A stretch of 64,000 nt of DNA, taken from the NCBI GenBank assembly GCA_905221605.1, contig CAJNDS010000358.1, forward strand, positions 673,501 through 737,500, written 5' to 3'. The DNA is from Symbiodinium natans. Its lineage: Eukaryota; Sar; Dinophyceae; Suessiales; Symbiodiniaceae. Shown piece by piece: positions 50,411-58,824 of this stretch. Made by a program: the position numbers and the translations under genes. How positions within the stretch are numbered: the first letter of the stretch is position 1; every line of letters begins with the position of its first letter. Under the pieces are notes generated by a model. It made no database searches. It was not told the DNA's origin and saw nothing but the letters and a program-made list of their open reading frames with translations.

Positions 50411-50792
50411 CAGAGCCGAGGTTCTAAACCCTGCACCCTAAACCCTAAACCCTAAGCCCTAAGCCCTAAACCCTAAACCCTAAACCCTAAACCCTAAACC
50501 CTAAACCCTAAACCCTAAACCCTAAACCCTAAACCCTAAACCCTAAACCCAAAACCCTAAACCCTAAACCCTAACCCCTAAACCTAAACCCTAAACCCTA
50601 AACCCTAAACCCTAAACCCTAAACCCTAAACCCTAAACCCTAAACCCTAAACCCTAGCCGAGGTTCTGGGATCTCGGGACCGCAGGCCGCATGCTGGAAC
50701 GGATTGTGAAGCTCTGGCGGCCGCCAACTTGCCAGCTTGCGAGCATGGAGCTGGCAATGTGGCTGCGCTGCACAGTTGCTAGGGCTGCGAGG
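50411..50792 (+). CDS. Exon split by a telomeric intron with 12-bp direct repeats
   Basis: The left exon ends CAGAGCCGAG (50420), then GTTCTAAACCC..CCCTAGCCGAG is a GT-AG intron (50421-50662), then GTTCTGGG continues. The sequence AGCCGAGGTTCT occurs at 50414-50425 and 50656-50667, so removing the intron restores an unbroken coding run: EPRFWDLGTAGRMLERIVKL, WRPPTCQLASMELAMWLRCT, VARAAR, to the donor GTTGAGGG at 50793. Between the repeats lie about 230 bp of CCCTAAA units. Trp-rich; product not recognised. Confidence 0.65.
50426..50655. repeat. CCCTAAA array inside the 12-bp direct repeat
   Basis: About 32 units with few variants. Bounded exactly by the two AGCCGAGGTTCT copies. Confidence 0.95.
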
Positions 50793-50929
50793 GTTGAGGG
50801 TTTAGGGTTTAGGGTTTAGGGCTACAGGGTTTAGGGTTTAGGGCTTAGGGTTTAGGGTTTAGGGTTTAGGAGGTGACTTCTCTGAACTAACAAATGGGAT
50901 CCTTTTGGGCACCCCAAAGGACAGTAAGG

Positions 50930-51310
50930 CCACGGTTCGTGTAGGTTCGGTTCGGTTTTGGGGTACATACTCTGGAACGGTTCCGGTTCAAGCAGTTCGC
51001 TGCGGCTTGCGGTTCGGTTCGGTTCGGTTCGGTTGCCCCACCCCTCCCTCCACCTCCAGCCCCTCCACCCGCCCCTCCCACCTCCCACCCTCCCCAGCCC
51101 CTCCAGCCCCTCCACCCCGTCCAGGGGCTGGAGGGGCTGGAGGGGCTGGAGGGGCTGGAGGGCTGGAGGCTGGAGGCCTTGGCTTCAGGTTCCATGGCGA
51201 TTCGTGTTTGTCGCGGTTTCGGCGGTTCACGGTTCACACGGTTCCTTCGTGCGTGCGGTTCCTGGCGGTTCGGCTCCGGTTTGCGGTTCGGTTCGCGGCT
51301 TTCCTTTAAG
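50930..51310. repeat. GGTTCGG pentamer repeats and CCCCTCCAG palindrome
   Basis: GGTTC(G)G units at 50940-51030 and again at 51190-51300; between them CCCCTCCAGCCCCTCC (about 51085-51110) faces GGGGCTGGAGGGGCTGGAGG (51124-51170), a strong G/C foldback. All long frames here are products of the repeats. Confidence 0.85.
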
Positions 51311-51699
51311 GAGAAGCAGCAAAGTGCACGTTCTAGCTTCCCCCCAAAACAATCGGGTGCCTTTGGCTGGTACCTTATGAACACAAAGGGACCAAAACCC
51401 ACAGAATTGGCGCAGGGGGAACGCTCGTGTCCACTTCGGCCCTAGGCCTAGATCCTACACCTTGAGCCTGAACCAACCAAATCTGCAGGAACTCTAACTC
51501 ACCCTGCGCAAAGAAGCACGTCATAAGAAAGATCATAATCATCGTCCGCATCAGAATCATGTACAATAAGCCAAATATGACTAGGTGGGACTTTACTACA
51601 ACTTTATCACTGTATAAGTTTAGGCTACGTTAATTTGTTATTAAGGGAGCTACAAGTTAAACTTTTATTGGGGGGGGGGAGTGTTAAAGAGCAACCAAG
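51311..51699. other. Stretch without a firm gene
   Basis: A possible exon after CTGCAG at 51484 (NSNSPCAKKHVIRKIIIIV) is open to about 51573. AT-rich afterwards with a G-run at 51671-51680. Confidence 0.35.
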
Positions 51700-51765
51700 A
51701 TGAGTTACGACAATACTCGCAACAACAGTGGGCATCATCATGCCCCAAGACTCCGAACCCCTTGA
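51700..51765 (+). CDS. Exon with ATG, product unknown
   Basis: ACCAAG acceptor directly before ATG: MSYDNTRNNSGHHHAPRLRT. The frame then enters a MITE (51763-51845) and TGA. Could be a gene start or an internal exon. Confidence 0.35.
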   Translation: MSYDNTRNNSGHHHAPRLRTP

Positions 51766-51845
51766 TTAAGGAATATACCCTAATTCATAATCATGATCCT
51801 TAGTATAAGTTTGGGGGTATATTCCTGAATTAACGGTGGGTAACT
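51763..51845. mobile_element. MITE, CCCCTTAATTAAGGAATATCC family
   Basis: CCCCTTGATTAAGGAATATA and TATATTCCTGAATTAACGG arms, shared core AATTCATAATCATGATCC. Confidence 0.7.
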
Positions 51846-51895
51846 ATTCAGAATAAGATCCACTTGATCTAGAGATCCGGGATCCGAAGTTTCAG

Positions 51896-52015
51896 GGCTG
51901 CGATTGAGCCTTTCGTATTGTGGCTTGTGACATCATGGGGCATCATGGTGTTTAGGGTTTAGGGTTTAGGGTTTAGGGTTTAGGGTTTAGGGTTTAGGGC
52001 ATCACTCCTGCATGA
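51896..52015 (+). CDS. Two-exon gene end with an 8-bp flanked telomeric intron
   Basis: Exon 51896-51947 after TTTCAG, phase 2: AAIEPFVLWLVTSWGIM, donor ATG|GTGTTTAGGG. The intron is TTTAGGG units ending TTTAG. Exon 51998-52015: GITPA, TGA. GGGCATCA stands at 51938-51945 and at 51997-52004, flanking the array. Hydrophobic FVLWLV may be membrane-associated. Confidence 0.5.
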
Positions 52016-52084
52016 GACCCATGCACCGCAACCCAGCGCTACAGGTGAGCCACGGTAAAAAGGGCAACTGCTGTAGGTTCCCAC

Positions 52085-52330
52085 AATGGCGAAGCCATGG
52101 CTGGACCAGTCTTCACTACTAATTGCTTAAGAACCTCCAAAAATAAAAGAACATTCCTCCTTATTAAGGGTAATATAGGGATTATTGTTTCTTTATTCTT
52201 TTGGGGTTCTTAAGCAAATAGTAGCTTCAGGTTTCTGCCAGGCTGTTGGTGCGTCCTGATGGTTTCGTGTTGCACCAACTCGGAAGGTTACCCAACGCCC
52301 TCTGTGCCAGCTGTCTCAGGAAGGGACTAA
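52085..52330 (+). CDS. Small two-exon ORF around a MITE
   Basis: Exon from CTGTAG|52076, ATG at 52085: MAKPWLD, donor CA|GTCTTCACTAC. The MITE 52108-52224 ends AAATAGTAG. Exon 52225-52330, phase 2: FRFLPGCWCVLMVSCCTNSE then GYPTPSVPAVSGRD and TAA. CTTCA is duplicated at both element ends. Another frame of the second block is also open, so the product is uncertain. Confidence 0.35.
52107..52224. mobile_element. MITE, ACTATTTGCTTAAGAACC family, CTTCA target duplication
   Basis: Left CTACTAATTGCTTAAGAACC, right GGTTCTTAAGCAAATAGTAG; CTTCA precedes the left end and follows the right end. Confidence 0.8.
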
Positions 52331-52460
52331 AGGAGGGACCCTTATGAGGAACCTTAGGGGTTCTTTAAAGTGGCCACTTAGGTATATAGGGGCTGCTATA
52401 TAGGGATTATTTACGGGTTATGTAGGGGAATAAGAAGAAGGGCCCATTCTAGGGATCCCT
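52310..52460. mobile_element. MITE, AGGGACCCTTATGAGG family
   Basis: AAAGGAGGGACCCTTATGAG at the left; GGCCCATTCTAGGGATCCCT and CCTTATAA at the right; central TTAGGGGTTCTTTAAAG. A relative is at 48255-48360. Confidence 0.5.
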
Positions 52461-52534
52461 CCTTATAAACCCTAAACCCTAAACCCTAAACCCTAAACCC
52501 TAAACCCTAAACCCTAAACCCCCCTTACTCTCAG

Positions 52535-53700
52535 GAAGCTGAAAATCATGGAGCTCATCGCCAATATGAGTCTTTTGCTGCATGGACACAGAGTGGCGCA
52601 AGTTATAGGGTTTAGGGTTTAGGGTTTAGGGTTTAGGGTTTAGGGTTTAGGGTTTCGTTCGTAAACTCGAAAAAAGCTCCGGGCAAGAAACGTCCCACGA
52701 ATGCTTTGTGGCAGGGTTTCGGGTTTGGGGTTTAGGGTCTAAGGTGTAGGTTTAGGGCTTAGGGGTTTAGGGTTTAGGGTTTAGGCGTTTGGGGTTCAGG
52801 GTTAGAAGGGGGGTTTTAAGTAGCTGCCTAGGAACGAGCGCCTGTTCGACGCGCTGCCAGCGTTGCTCACAGAGGACTTTGTGGTGCTTTACTGTAGCTT
52901 TAGCTCCTTAGCCTTTATGGTTTCCCTCAACCCTAAACCCTAAACCCTAAACCCTAAATGTAACTATAGCTCCCTAGCCTTCTTGGGTTTAGTGGGCTTC
53001 TTAATAAGGCAGCTCAAAAAAGATATAACAACCCTCCTTACTGTAACTTTAGCTCCTTAGCCTTTTTGGGTTTATTGGGTTTCTTAATCAGGCAGCTAAA
53101 AATTAATTTACAACGACCCTCCAGCCAAGAGGAGATCGCCCCAGATGACGACTGGGATGGGAAGGAGCTTCGAGCCGCTTCGCTGGGAGGCAGCCTCCTT
53201 CATGGCATCTTGGTAGCCCAGTAGTACCCGTTAGCCTTTTTTTTGTGTTCTGGGTTCCCTTATATAAAGGTACCCTTTGGCCTTTTTTGGTTCTGGGTTC
53301 CTTTATATAAAGTAGCCAACCCACAAAAGGGTGCTCTTGTTGAAATTATGGCTCCTGGGCTACAAAGGCATGTGGGATTCCATCGCCAAGAGCTTCTCCG
53401 CTCTAAGCGGCCAGTACACCCGCTTGGGCCAGCTCCTGGGGAGTTCTGTGGTCAAGTGGCCTTGTGGCACTTTACTGTAACTTTAGATCCCTAGCTTTTT
53501 TTTGGGTTTTTTGGGTTTCTTAATAAGGCAGCTTTTAATTTACATTCATAGCTACTGTACCCTACTAAGTGCAGCCAAGGTGGGTGGTCTGCCCCATCAA
53601 GAACACCACGGGCGCCGAGGACTTGGATCGACTCGACGCCGCCCTGGGCACGGAGGATGACACGGCGCGCTACTACGCCCAGATTCTTACTTCGCCTTGA
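52535..53700 (+). CDS. Six-exon gene end, best-supported model, product unknown
   Basis: Exons 52535-52609 (KLKIMELIANMSLLLHGHRV), 52677-52715 (SGQETSHECFVA), 52832-52874 (NERLFDALPALLTE), 53132-53204 (EIAPDDDWDGKELRAASLGG), 53368-53455 (MWDSIAKSFSALSGQYTRLG), 53580-53700 (WVVCPIKNTTGAEDLDRLDA, ending ARYYAQILTSP, TGA). All five junctions are in phase: 2, 2, 0, 1, 2. Introns 1 and 2 are telomeric or GGGTTTCGGG-type with GT donors; introns 3 to 5 are TIR elements with donors GA, GC and GT taken from the target duplication. The protein is acidic-neutral and soluble-looking; no family recognised. The start is upstream and not identified. Confidence 0.8.
52875..53131 (+). mobile_element. Introner, CTTTGTGG family, forming intron 3
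   Basis: AGGA precedes CTTTGTGGTGCTTTACTG and AGGA follows CCAGCCAAG; removal of the element and one copy gives ACAGAGGAGATC, an in-frame TEEIAP. GA-AG splicing. The interior holds CCCTAAA units and two further partial copies of the same element (ACTGTAACTTTAGCTCCTTA). Confidence 0.8.
53205..53367 (+). mobile_element. Introner, TTGGTAGCCC family, forming intron 4
   Basis: GCAT|CTTGGTAGCCCAGTAGTACC on the left and CTCCTGGGCTACAAAG|GCAT on the right; GCAT is the target duplication. GC-AG splicing restores CATGGCATGTGG (HGMW). The interior repeats GGTTCCCTTATATAAAG twice. Confidence 0.85.
53456..53579 (+). mobile_element. Introner, CTTTGTGG family, forming intron 5
   Basis: GTGG|CCTTGTGGCACTTTACTG and AAGTGCAGCCAAG|GTGG; GTGG is duplicated. 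GT-AG splicing restores GTCAAGTGGGTGG (VKWV). Confidence 0.85.
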
Positions 53701-54182
53701 GTTGAACTTTAAGCTTTTTTTGGGTTTCCTTATATAGTAGGAATTTTAAAGCTTAGCCATTTTTCCCGCCTTGGTTATTGGAGAAGTAAGGATTGCATAC
53801 AGCAAGTGGACGGGCAAGAAGGACCTCTTGCCAGGAAGCGCTGCTGTCGTTTGGGTCACGTTTTGACTTATCATGTTACTTCGTTCCCCTCTGCACAACC
53901 CGTAAGCTCTAGTAAGCCCTAAAAGACTTCGGGGGTCCCACGTTGATATCTGACCGTGTGGCGGCGGGCCTGTACGTTTTAGGGCATACACGGCAAGTGC
54001 TGTAAATTACAGGACTTCGTGCGTGTGGCTGTGGAAATGGAGGGGTTCGTGCTTTAGGAAATCCAGGAACTCAAACTTAGGGCACTCATTTTAGCACACT
54101 TTCCCCAAGTGATCTACGACGTCCGCTTGGGGACCAACGCCAGTGCTAGACCCAGCTGTAGATGTGTTCGATGAGACGCACA

Positions 54183-54465
54183 TTGTATAAAAGAGGCAAA
54201 ACGCCGCATATAGCAGGGTTTGGGCATGTTCGCAAAATGGCATGAACACTTGTGACAGCGCCTTGTGTGGCTGAACATCAAACATCCTCCAGCAACATGT
54301 TGTATAAAGAGGCAAAAACGCCGCAAATAGCAGGGTTTGGGGAATGCTCGCAATTGGCATGAACACTTGTGACAGCGCCTCGTGTTGCTGAACATCAAAC
54401 ATCCTCCTGCAACATGTTGCATGAAGAGGCAAAATCGCCGTAAATAGCAGGGTTTGGGGATGGTT
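54183..54465. repeat. Three tandem copies of an approximately 118-bp unit
   Basis: Each copy has AAGAGGCAAAA.CGCC, AGCAGGGTTTGGG, ATGAACACTTGTGACAGCGC and ACATCAAACATCCTCC. The third copy is partial. The minus-strand frame (CLFMQHVAGGCLMFS repeated) merely follows the repeat. Confidence 0.85.
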
Positions 54466-54629
54466 AGAGTCACATTCGTAACCAACCCCCCCCCCCCCCC
54501 CCCCCCCCTCGCACCCTCCCCCCCCCAAGAAAAAAACACTCTCTCCAGACCGTGATATTTCCAAGAAAACCACACGGGGAAATAGCAACGTGTCAGGACT
54601 TAGGGCTTAGGGTTTGGGGTTCGTCTCAG

Positions 54630-54735
54630 GGTACCCTACCTTCTTTAAAGGAAGAAGTATTGGCCCTTGGGTTGTATAGGGTATATAAGCGGTATATCAG
54701 GGGTCACTTTGGAAGGGCCCATACTAAGGGAAAAT
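54630..54735. mobile_element. MITE, CCCTTAGTATGGGCCC family
   Basis: Left ACCCTACCTTCTTTAAAGGA and CCCTTGGGTTGTATAGGG; right GGAAGGGCCCATACTAAGGG. Same ends as the element that carries the Copia RT fragment at 34574-34958. Confidence 0.55.
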
Positions 54736-54871
54736 GCAACTACCCTGAGAGTGCTAAACCCTAAACCCTAAACCCTGAACCCTGAACCTTGAACCCTGAA
54801 CTCTAAGCCCTAAACCCTAAACCCTAAACTCCCTAAACCCTAAACCCCCAAAAACCCACCTGCAAGCCAAG

Positions 54872-55348
54872 GGGAGGAGTGCACGCCAGGGGTGGCAGAT
54901 TTGCCACGGACGACAGCCTGCAGCCTGGCCATCATGCAGCAGGACATGCCTGAGCCGTACAAGGACCCCTGCGGCCAAATTTTAAGTAGGGTTTAGGGTT
55001 TAGGGTTTAGGGTTCAGGGTTTCGGGTTTAGGGTTTAGGGTTTAGGGTTTCAGGGGTTTAGGGTTTCAGGGGTTTCGGGTTTCAGGGGTTTAGGGTGCAG
55101 TTTCTTTTTGTTTGCGAAGTGTTCGTCTTTGCCGACTCTAAACTTTTGCACTCTTCTTACTCGGAAACCCTAAACCCTAAACCCTGAACCCTAAACCCTA
55201 AACCCCAAACCCTAAACCCTAAACCCTAAACCCCAAAAGAGAGGACTCCGAGTTCATTTGCCCGGTGCGGCCGCTGCTGCCCGCAAAGCAGCAGCTCGAG
55301 ATCCTGAAGAAGAAGAGCGGCCTCTGTCCCCTGCGCGCCTCGGAAGAG
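54872..55348 (+). CDS. Three exons, possible RING-like protein
   Basis: Exon 54872-54985 after GCCAAG, phase 1: EECTPGVADLPRTTACSLAI then MQQDMPEPYKDPCGQIL, donor A|GTAGGG, phase 1. Exon 55120-about 55166, phase 1: FVFADSKLLHSSYSE. Exon 55240-55348 after CAAAAG, phase 2: EDSEFICPVRPLLPAKQQLE, ILKKKSGLCPLRASEE, donor GAG|GTTGAGG. The spaced PYKDPCG and EFICPV blocks recall a U-box or SP-RING turn, but too few zinc ligands are seen to name it. Confidence 0.5.
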
Positions 55349-55427
55349 GTTGAGGGTTCAAGGTTTAGGAAGTAGGGTTTAGGGTTTAGGGTTTAGGGTT
55401 TAGGGTTTAGGGTTGAAGAGGTTTTCC

Positions 55428-55662
55428 TAGGTAGGATAAGGGGGGGGGGCCCCTTAAAGAGGGAGCCCGTCTGAACCCTCTTCTGGCTCTCTTTTGGACA
55501 AGGACCTTACCTTACTGGCTCAAAACCCAACTTTTCAACTTTTGGGCTTCTTATAAGGTAGTTTATTCTGAAAGTTTCAACTTTTATTCCCTTGGGTTTT
55601 GGGCCAGTAAGTTACTCAGAGGGTCTACATCCCCAAGGGTCCCCCTAATCCTATCTCCTAGG
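55428..55662. mobile_element. MITE, CCTAGGTAGGATAAGG family, long copy
   Basis: Left TTTTCCTAGGTAGGATAAGG, right CCCCTAATCCTATCTCCTAG. A second nested foldback (CAAAACCCAACTTTTCAAC / AGTTTCAACTTTTATTCCC) sits in the middle. Confidence 0.7.
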
Positions 55663-55689
55663 TTTAGAGTTTCGGGTTTAGGAAGCAGG

Positions 55690-55860
55690 GTTTAGGGTCT
55701 AGGATTCAGGGCTTGGGATTTTTGGGATTTCAGGATTCAGGGTTTAGGATTTGGGATTTCAGGATTCAGGGTTTAGGATTTAGGATTTCAGGATTCAGGG
55801 TTTAGGATTTAGGATTTCAGGATTCAGGGTTTAGGATTTAGGGCTTAGGGTTTAAGGATG
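55690..55860. repeat. TTTAGGATTTCAGGATTCAGG tandem repeat
   Basis: Four copies of a 28-bp unit: GGGATTTCAGGATTCAGGG + TTTAGGATTT. It looks like an amplified variant of the telomeric array. Confidence 0.85.
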
Positions 55861-55886
55861 TAGGGTCTGAGGGTTTATGGTTGTAG

Positions 55887-55971
55887 GTCGCTGCTGGGCT
55901 ACCTAGGCATGAACACCTGGCAGATGGAGCAGGCGTCGGATGTGCTTCGGGTCGTACCTGCTAATGAGGCA
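55887..55971 (+). CDS. Exon, product unknown
   Basis: TTGTAG acceptor, phase 2, SLLGYLGMNTWQMEQASDVL then RVVPANEAA, running into CCCTAAACC. No donor is obvious; another frame ends at G|GTCGTACC. Confidence 0.5.
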
Positions 55972-56326
55972 GCCCTAAACCCTAAACCCTAGACCCTTAG
56001 CCCTAAACCCTAAACCGGCCCCTCACAAAGAGGCACTTTGGCTGCGACGGGTGGGGGAGGGGATGCTATGAGTGTCAAGGTCGAGGGAGTGGGGATCCAC
56101 AACCCCAAGCCCTAAACGTTCAACCTTTAAGGCCTAAACCCTAAGCCCGAAACCCTAAACCCTAAACCCTAAACCCAAAACCCGACGCCCTAGCCCGAAT
56201 CCTTAAGCCCTGAGCCCCATATACGTTCTGTGCTTATGGATGCCGGCCGACAAGCCAAACCTCGAACCCTAAACTCCCAACCAAGTAGGGTTTAGGGTTT
56301 AGCGTTTAGGGTTTAGGGTTTAGGGT

Positions 56327-56433
56327 TTAGGGTCCACGTACCCTAAACATGGGAATTCTTGGGCCCTAAAGTTCCTCGTATGTAGGGTTTTTAGGGCCCA
56401 AGTATTGTAGTAAAGTAGTAAGGTACATGGACC
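56327..56433. mobile_element. MITE, GGGTCCATGTACC family
   Basis: GGTCCACGTACCCTAAACAT and AAGGTACATGGACCCT arms; TTGGGCCCTAAAGTTCC inner arm. Confidence 0.7.
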
Positions 56434-56621
56434 CTCCAGGGTTACCCCAAGCCCCTCGCTCAAAACCTTACGCCATTGGCCCCCAGAGACCTAAGCCCCC
56501 GGAGCGCAGAGCCGAGATGTAATGGGCGCAAACCCTAAACCCTAAACCCCAAACCCCAAACCCTAAACCCTAAACCCTAAACCCTAAACCCTAAACCCTA
56601 AACCCTAAACCCTAAATTCAG

Positions 56622-56669
56622 CTCGAAGAGAGCTGTAAGCTTCGTTGCTTCGAGATTGTCCGCATGACA
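56622..56669 (+). CDS. Exon, product unknown
   Basis: TTCAG acceptor after a CCCTAAA array, LEESCKLRCFEIVRMT, donor ACA|GTTGGC, phase 0 both sides. Confidence 0.5.
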
Positions 56670-56816
56670 GTTGGCATAAACCCTAAACCCGCCCCCTTGG
56701 TTCGCTCTCCCAAAGTTCAAGCTCTAAACCCTTAAACCCTAAACCCTTAAACCCTCAACCCCTAAACCCTAAACCCTAAACCCTAAACCCTAAACCCTAA
56801 ACCCACCCCAGCCCAG

Positions 56817-56897
56817 CTTACGTTCGCCCCCGGAGGCTGGCTGGTTCTACCGGGGTCGCCGGCCCCAACGCCAGCAGTATGCTTCTCGGACCTTAGG
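56817..56897 (+). CDS. Exon, product unknown
   Basis: GCCCAG acceptor, LTFAPGGWLVLPGSPAPTPA then VCFSDLR, donor AGG|GTATGTTC, phase 0 in and out and so compatible with the exon at 56622-56669. Confidence 0.5.
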
Positions 56898-57289
56898 GTA
56901 TGTTCACGGTTTTAAGGCTTTGGGGTTTAGCGTGTGTAGGGTTTTTAGGTTTCAAGGTTGAGGGTTGAGAGGGTGCAGGAACTGGCGCCACATTTTCCAG
57001 GGCTTCTGGGCCACCCAAAATCCTAAACCCTAAGCCCAAAGCCCTAAGCCCTAAACCCTAAACGGGAGGGGGGAGGGGAGGGGGGAGGGGGGAGGGGGGG
57101 GCGGTGCTGGAATTCCCGAAAATAAGTCGGTGCCCTTGTACAGGGCCCAAAGCCTAAAAACCCTTTTGAGCCCTAAATCCGAATTCCTGAGTAGGGCCTA
57201 ACAAAATTTAGGGTTTAGGGTTTATTTATACACTCAGAACCCTCAAAAAACACAACAAATCCCGAGCTCATGGCGTGACAGCTCGCAAG

Positions 57290-57378
57290 GACTTGGTGGA
57301 GAATGCGCCTGCGAGTGATATCCAGGCTGTGCAGATCCTCGACATGATCAGTCGCCAGGACATGGCTGCGAAAACGGG
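57290..57378 (+). CDS. Exon, product unknown
   Basis: GCAAG acceptor, phase 0, DLVENAPASDIQAVQILDMI then SRQDMAAKT, donor GG|GTGTAC, phase 2. A TA microsatellite begins right after the donor, so the intron starts with simple repeats and not telomeric units. Confidence 0.55.
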
Positions 57379-57383
57379 GTGTA

Positions 57384-57600
57384 CATATATATATATATAT
57401 ACACATATAAAGTTATTTAAGTATTTTATATGTTCATTATACATCATGACATATACAGAATATCACACACACACACATATATATATATATTATTTATTTA
57501 TATTTATATTTATATTTATATTTATATTTATATTTGTATTTGTATTTATATTTATATTTTTTATTTGTATTTACATTTATGTTTATTTGCTTATCAAATA
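57384..57600. repeat. TA and TATTTA microsatellites
   Basis: (TA)n at 57384-57400 and 57476-57490, then TTTATA/TTTGTA hexamers to 57600. Frames through it give I/Y/F runs and are not genes. Confidence 0.9.
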
Positions 57601-57948
57601 TGGGGGGGGGGACTCAAGGACATTAGGGTGTGGGACTTGAGGGCCGTTGGGGCTTAGGGATTATGGGGCTTCGGATAGTTTAGAGCAGCAGCGAGCAGAG
57701 AAGCAAGCAAGTAAACCCAGCCCTCAACCCGACAAGCTTAGGGTTTAGGGTTTAGGGCTTAGGGCTTAGTGTTTAGGGTTTCTAGGTCTCAGTAATTGAG
57801 CAACTCGTGACGTAGGCGCCGTAGATCATTCCTTCAAGCGGCCTTATGGGGTTTAGGGTTTAGGGTTTTGGGCTTAGGGCTTATAGGGTTTAGGGGGTAC
57901 TGAATTGTTTCCCTGCTCAGAACTTGTGGGCAACCTTCTATCTGCCCC

Positions 57949-58052
57949 TAAGGGTCCGTGTACCTACATATGGAATTCTTGGGCCCCACAGTACCTCCTG
58001 TATAGGGTTTTCTAGGGCCCAAGTATATAATCGTGAGGTACATGGACCCTTA
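57949..58052. mobile_element. MITE, GGGTCCATGTACC family
   Basis: AGGGTCCGTGTACCTACATA and CGTGAGGTACATGGACCCTT arms with inner TTGGGCCCCACAGTACC. Confidence 0.75.
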
Positions 58053-58081
58053 GCGAACCCCTAACTTTTGTTTGCATCAAA

Positions 58082-58186
58082 TTGGGATGTTCCCCCGTAT
58101 CGTAGCAGGTCTTAATAGGGTTTAGGGTTTAGGGTTTAAGGTTTAGGATACCCCCCCCCCCCCCATTATAATCCCGATTATCGCAG
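58082..58186. mobile_element. Hairpin MITE with telomeric insert, incomplete
   Basis: GGGATGTTCCCCCGTATC and GTCTTAATAGGG on the left, then TTTAGGG units (58117-58147), a C-run, and ATTATAATCCCGATTATCGC on the right. The right terminal arm is missing and an exon starts at 58187 instead. Confidence 0.6.
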
Positions 58187-58303
58187 GACACCACCTTCCA
58201 CACCTGGCGGACCTTTGTGACAGTCGGCCTGGGATGCACTGAGGACCGAGGCTTTCGCGCGAAAGCCTTCGTAGGGTGTGGCCTTCTAGGAGTCCATGCG
58301 CTT
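58187..58303 (+). CDS. Exon, product unknown
   Basis: TATCGCAG acceptor, DTTFHTWRTFVTVGLGCTED then RGFRAKAFVGCGLLGVHAL. TGA follows at 58304-58306, but a GA donor (CTTT|GAAGG) or GC donor would avoid it. 39 open codons; TTTAGGG array follows. Confidence 0.55.
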
Positions 58304-58569
58304 TGAAGGTTTAGGGTTTAGGGTTTAGGGTTTAGGGTTTGGGGTTTGGGGTTTAGGGTTTAGGCCCTGAAGAAGCCGCGAACGAAGCCCTTCCAGGAAG
58401 CCCTTCCAGGAAGCGCCTAAAGGAACAAGAAGCCCAAAATAAGCCCTTAGAGGAAGCCCTTGAAGGAGCCCCAAACCCGAAACCCTAAACCCGAAACCCG
58501 AAACCCTAAACCCTAAACCCCAAACCCTAAACCCCAAACCCTAAGCCTCAAACCCCTGGGCACCACAAG

Positions 58570-58657
58570 GAGGAAGCGCGCCAAACGCCGCGGTGGTGCG
58601 CGGATCCCGAGGTCCACTACCCTCAGGCATCCGTGCGCTCGGTCTGCATGCGGGGGG
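58570..58657 (+). CDS. Exon, product unknown
   Basis: CACAAG acceptor, EEARQTPRWCADPEVHYPQA then SVRSVCMRG, donor G|GTTAGGG, phase 1. A following block after TTTTTTTCAG at 58889 (LGSSPET) fits phase 1. Confidence 0.55.
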
Positions 58658-58824
58658 GTTAGGGTTTAGGGTTTAGGGTTTAGGGTTTAGGGTTTAGGGT
58701 TTAGGGTTTAGGGTTTAGGGTTTAGGGTTTAGGGTTTAGGGTTTAGGGTTTAGGGTAAACCCTAAACCCTAAACCCTAAACCCTAAACCCTAAACCCTAA
58801 ACCCTAAACCCTAAACCCTAAACG
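58658..58824 (+). repeat. Perfect head-to-head telomeric hairpin at an exon edge
   Basis: About 13 TTTAGGG units switch at 58755-58757 straight into about nine CCCTAAA units with no spacer (AGGGTAAACCCTAAA). It starts at the donor of the exon ending at 58657. Confidence 0.95.

Larger units (their letters stand above)
53701..54871. other. Spacer after the gene end
   Basis: Foldback AACTTTAAGCTTTTTTT/AAATTTTAAAGCTT near 53706-53755; exon-like blocks AYSKWTGKKDLLPGSAAVVW at 53796-53870 and DFVRVAVEMEGFVL at 54013-54057 (after TTACAG, TAG stop); tandem repeats at 54183-54465; C-run at 54487-54508; a MITE at 54630-54735. Confidence 0.45.

Noticed and set aside
54091-54588. 165-residue minus-strand ORF with internal repeats
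   Set aside because: It follows a 118-bp tandem repeat and a C-run; frames are open in more than one register.
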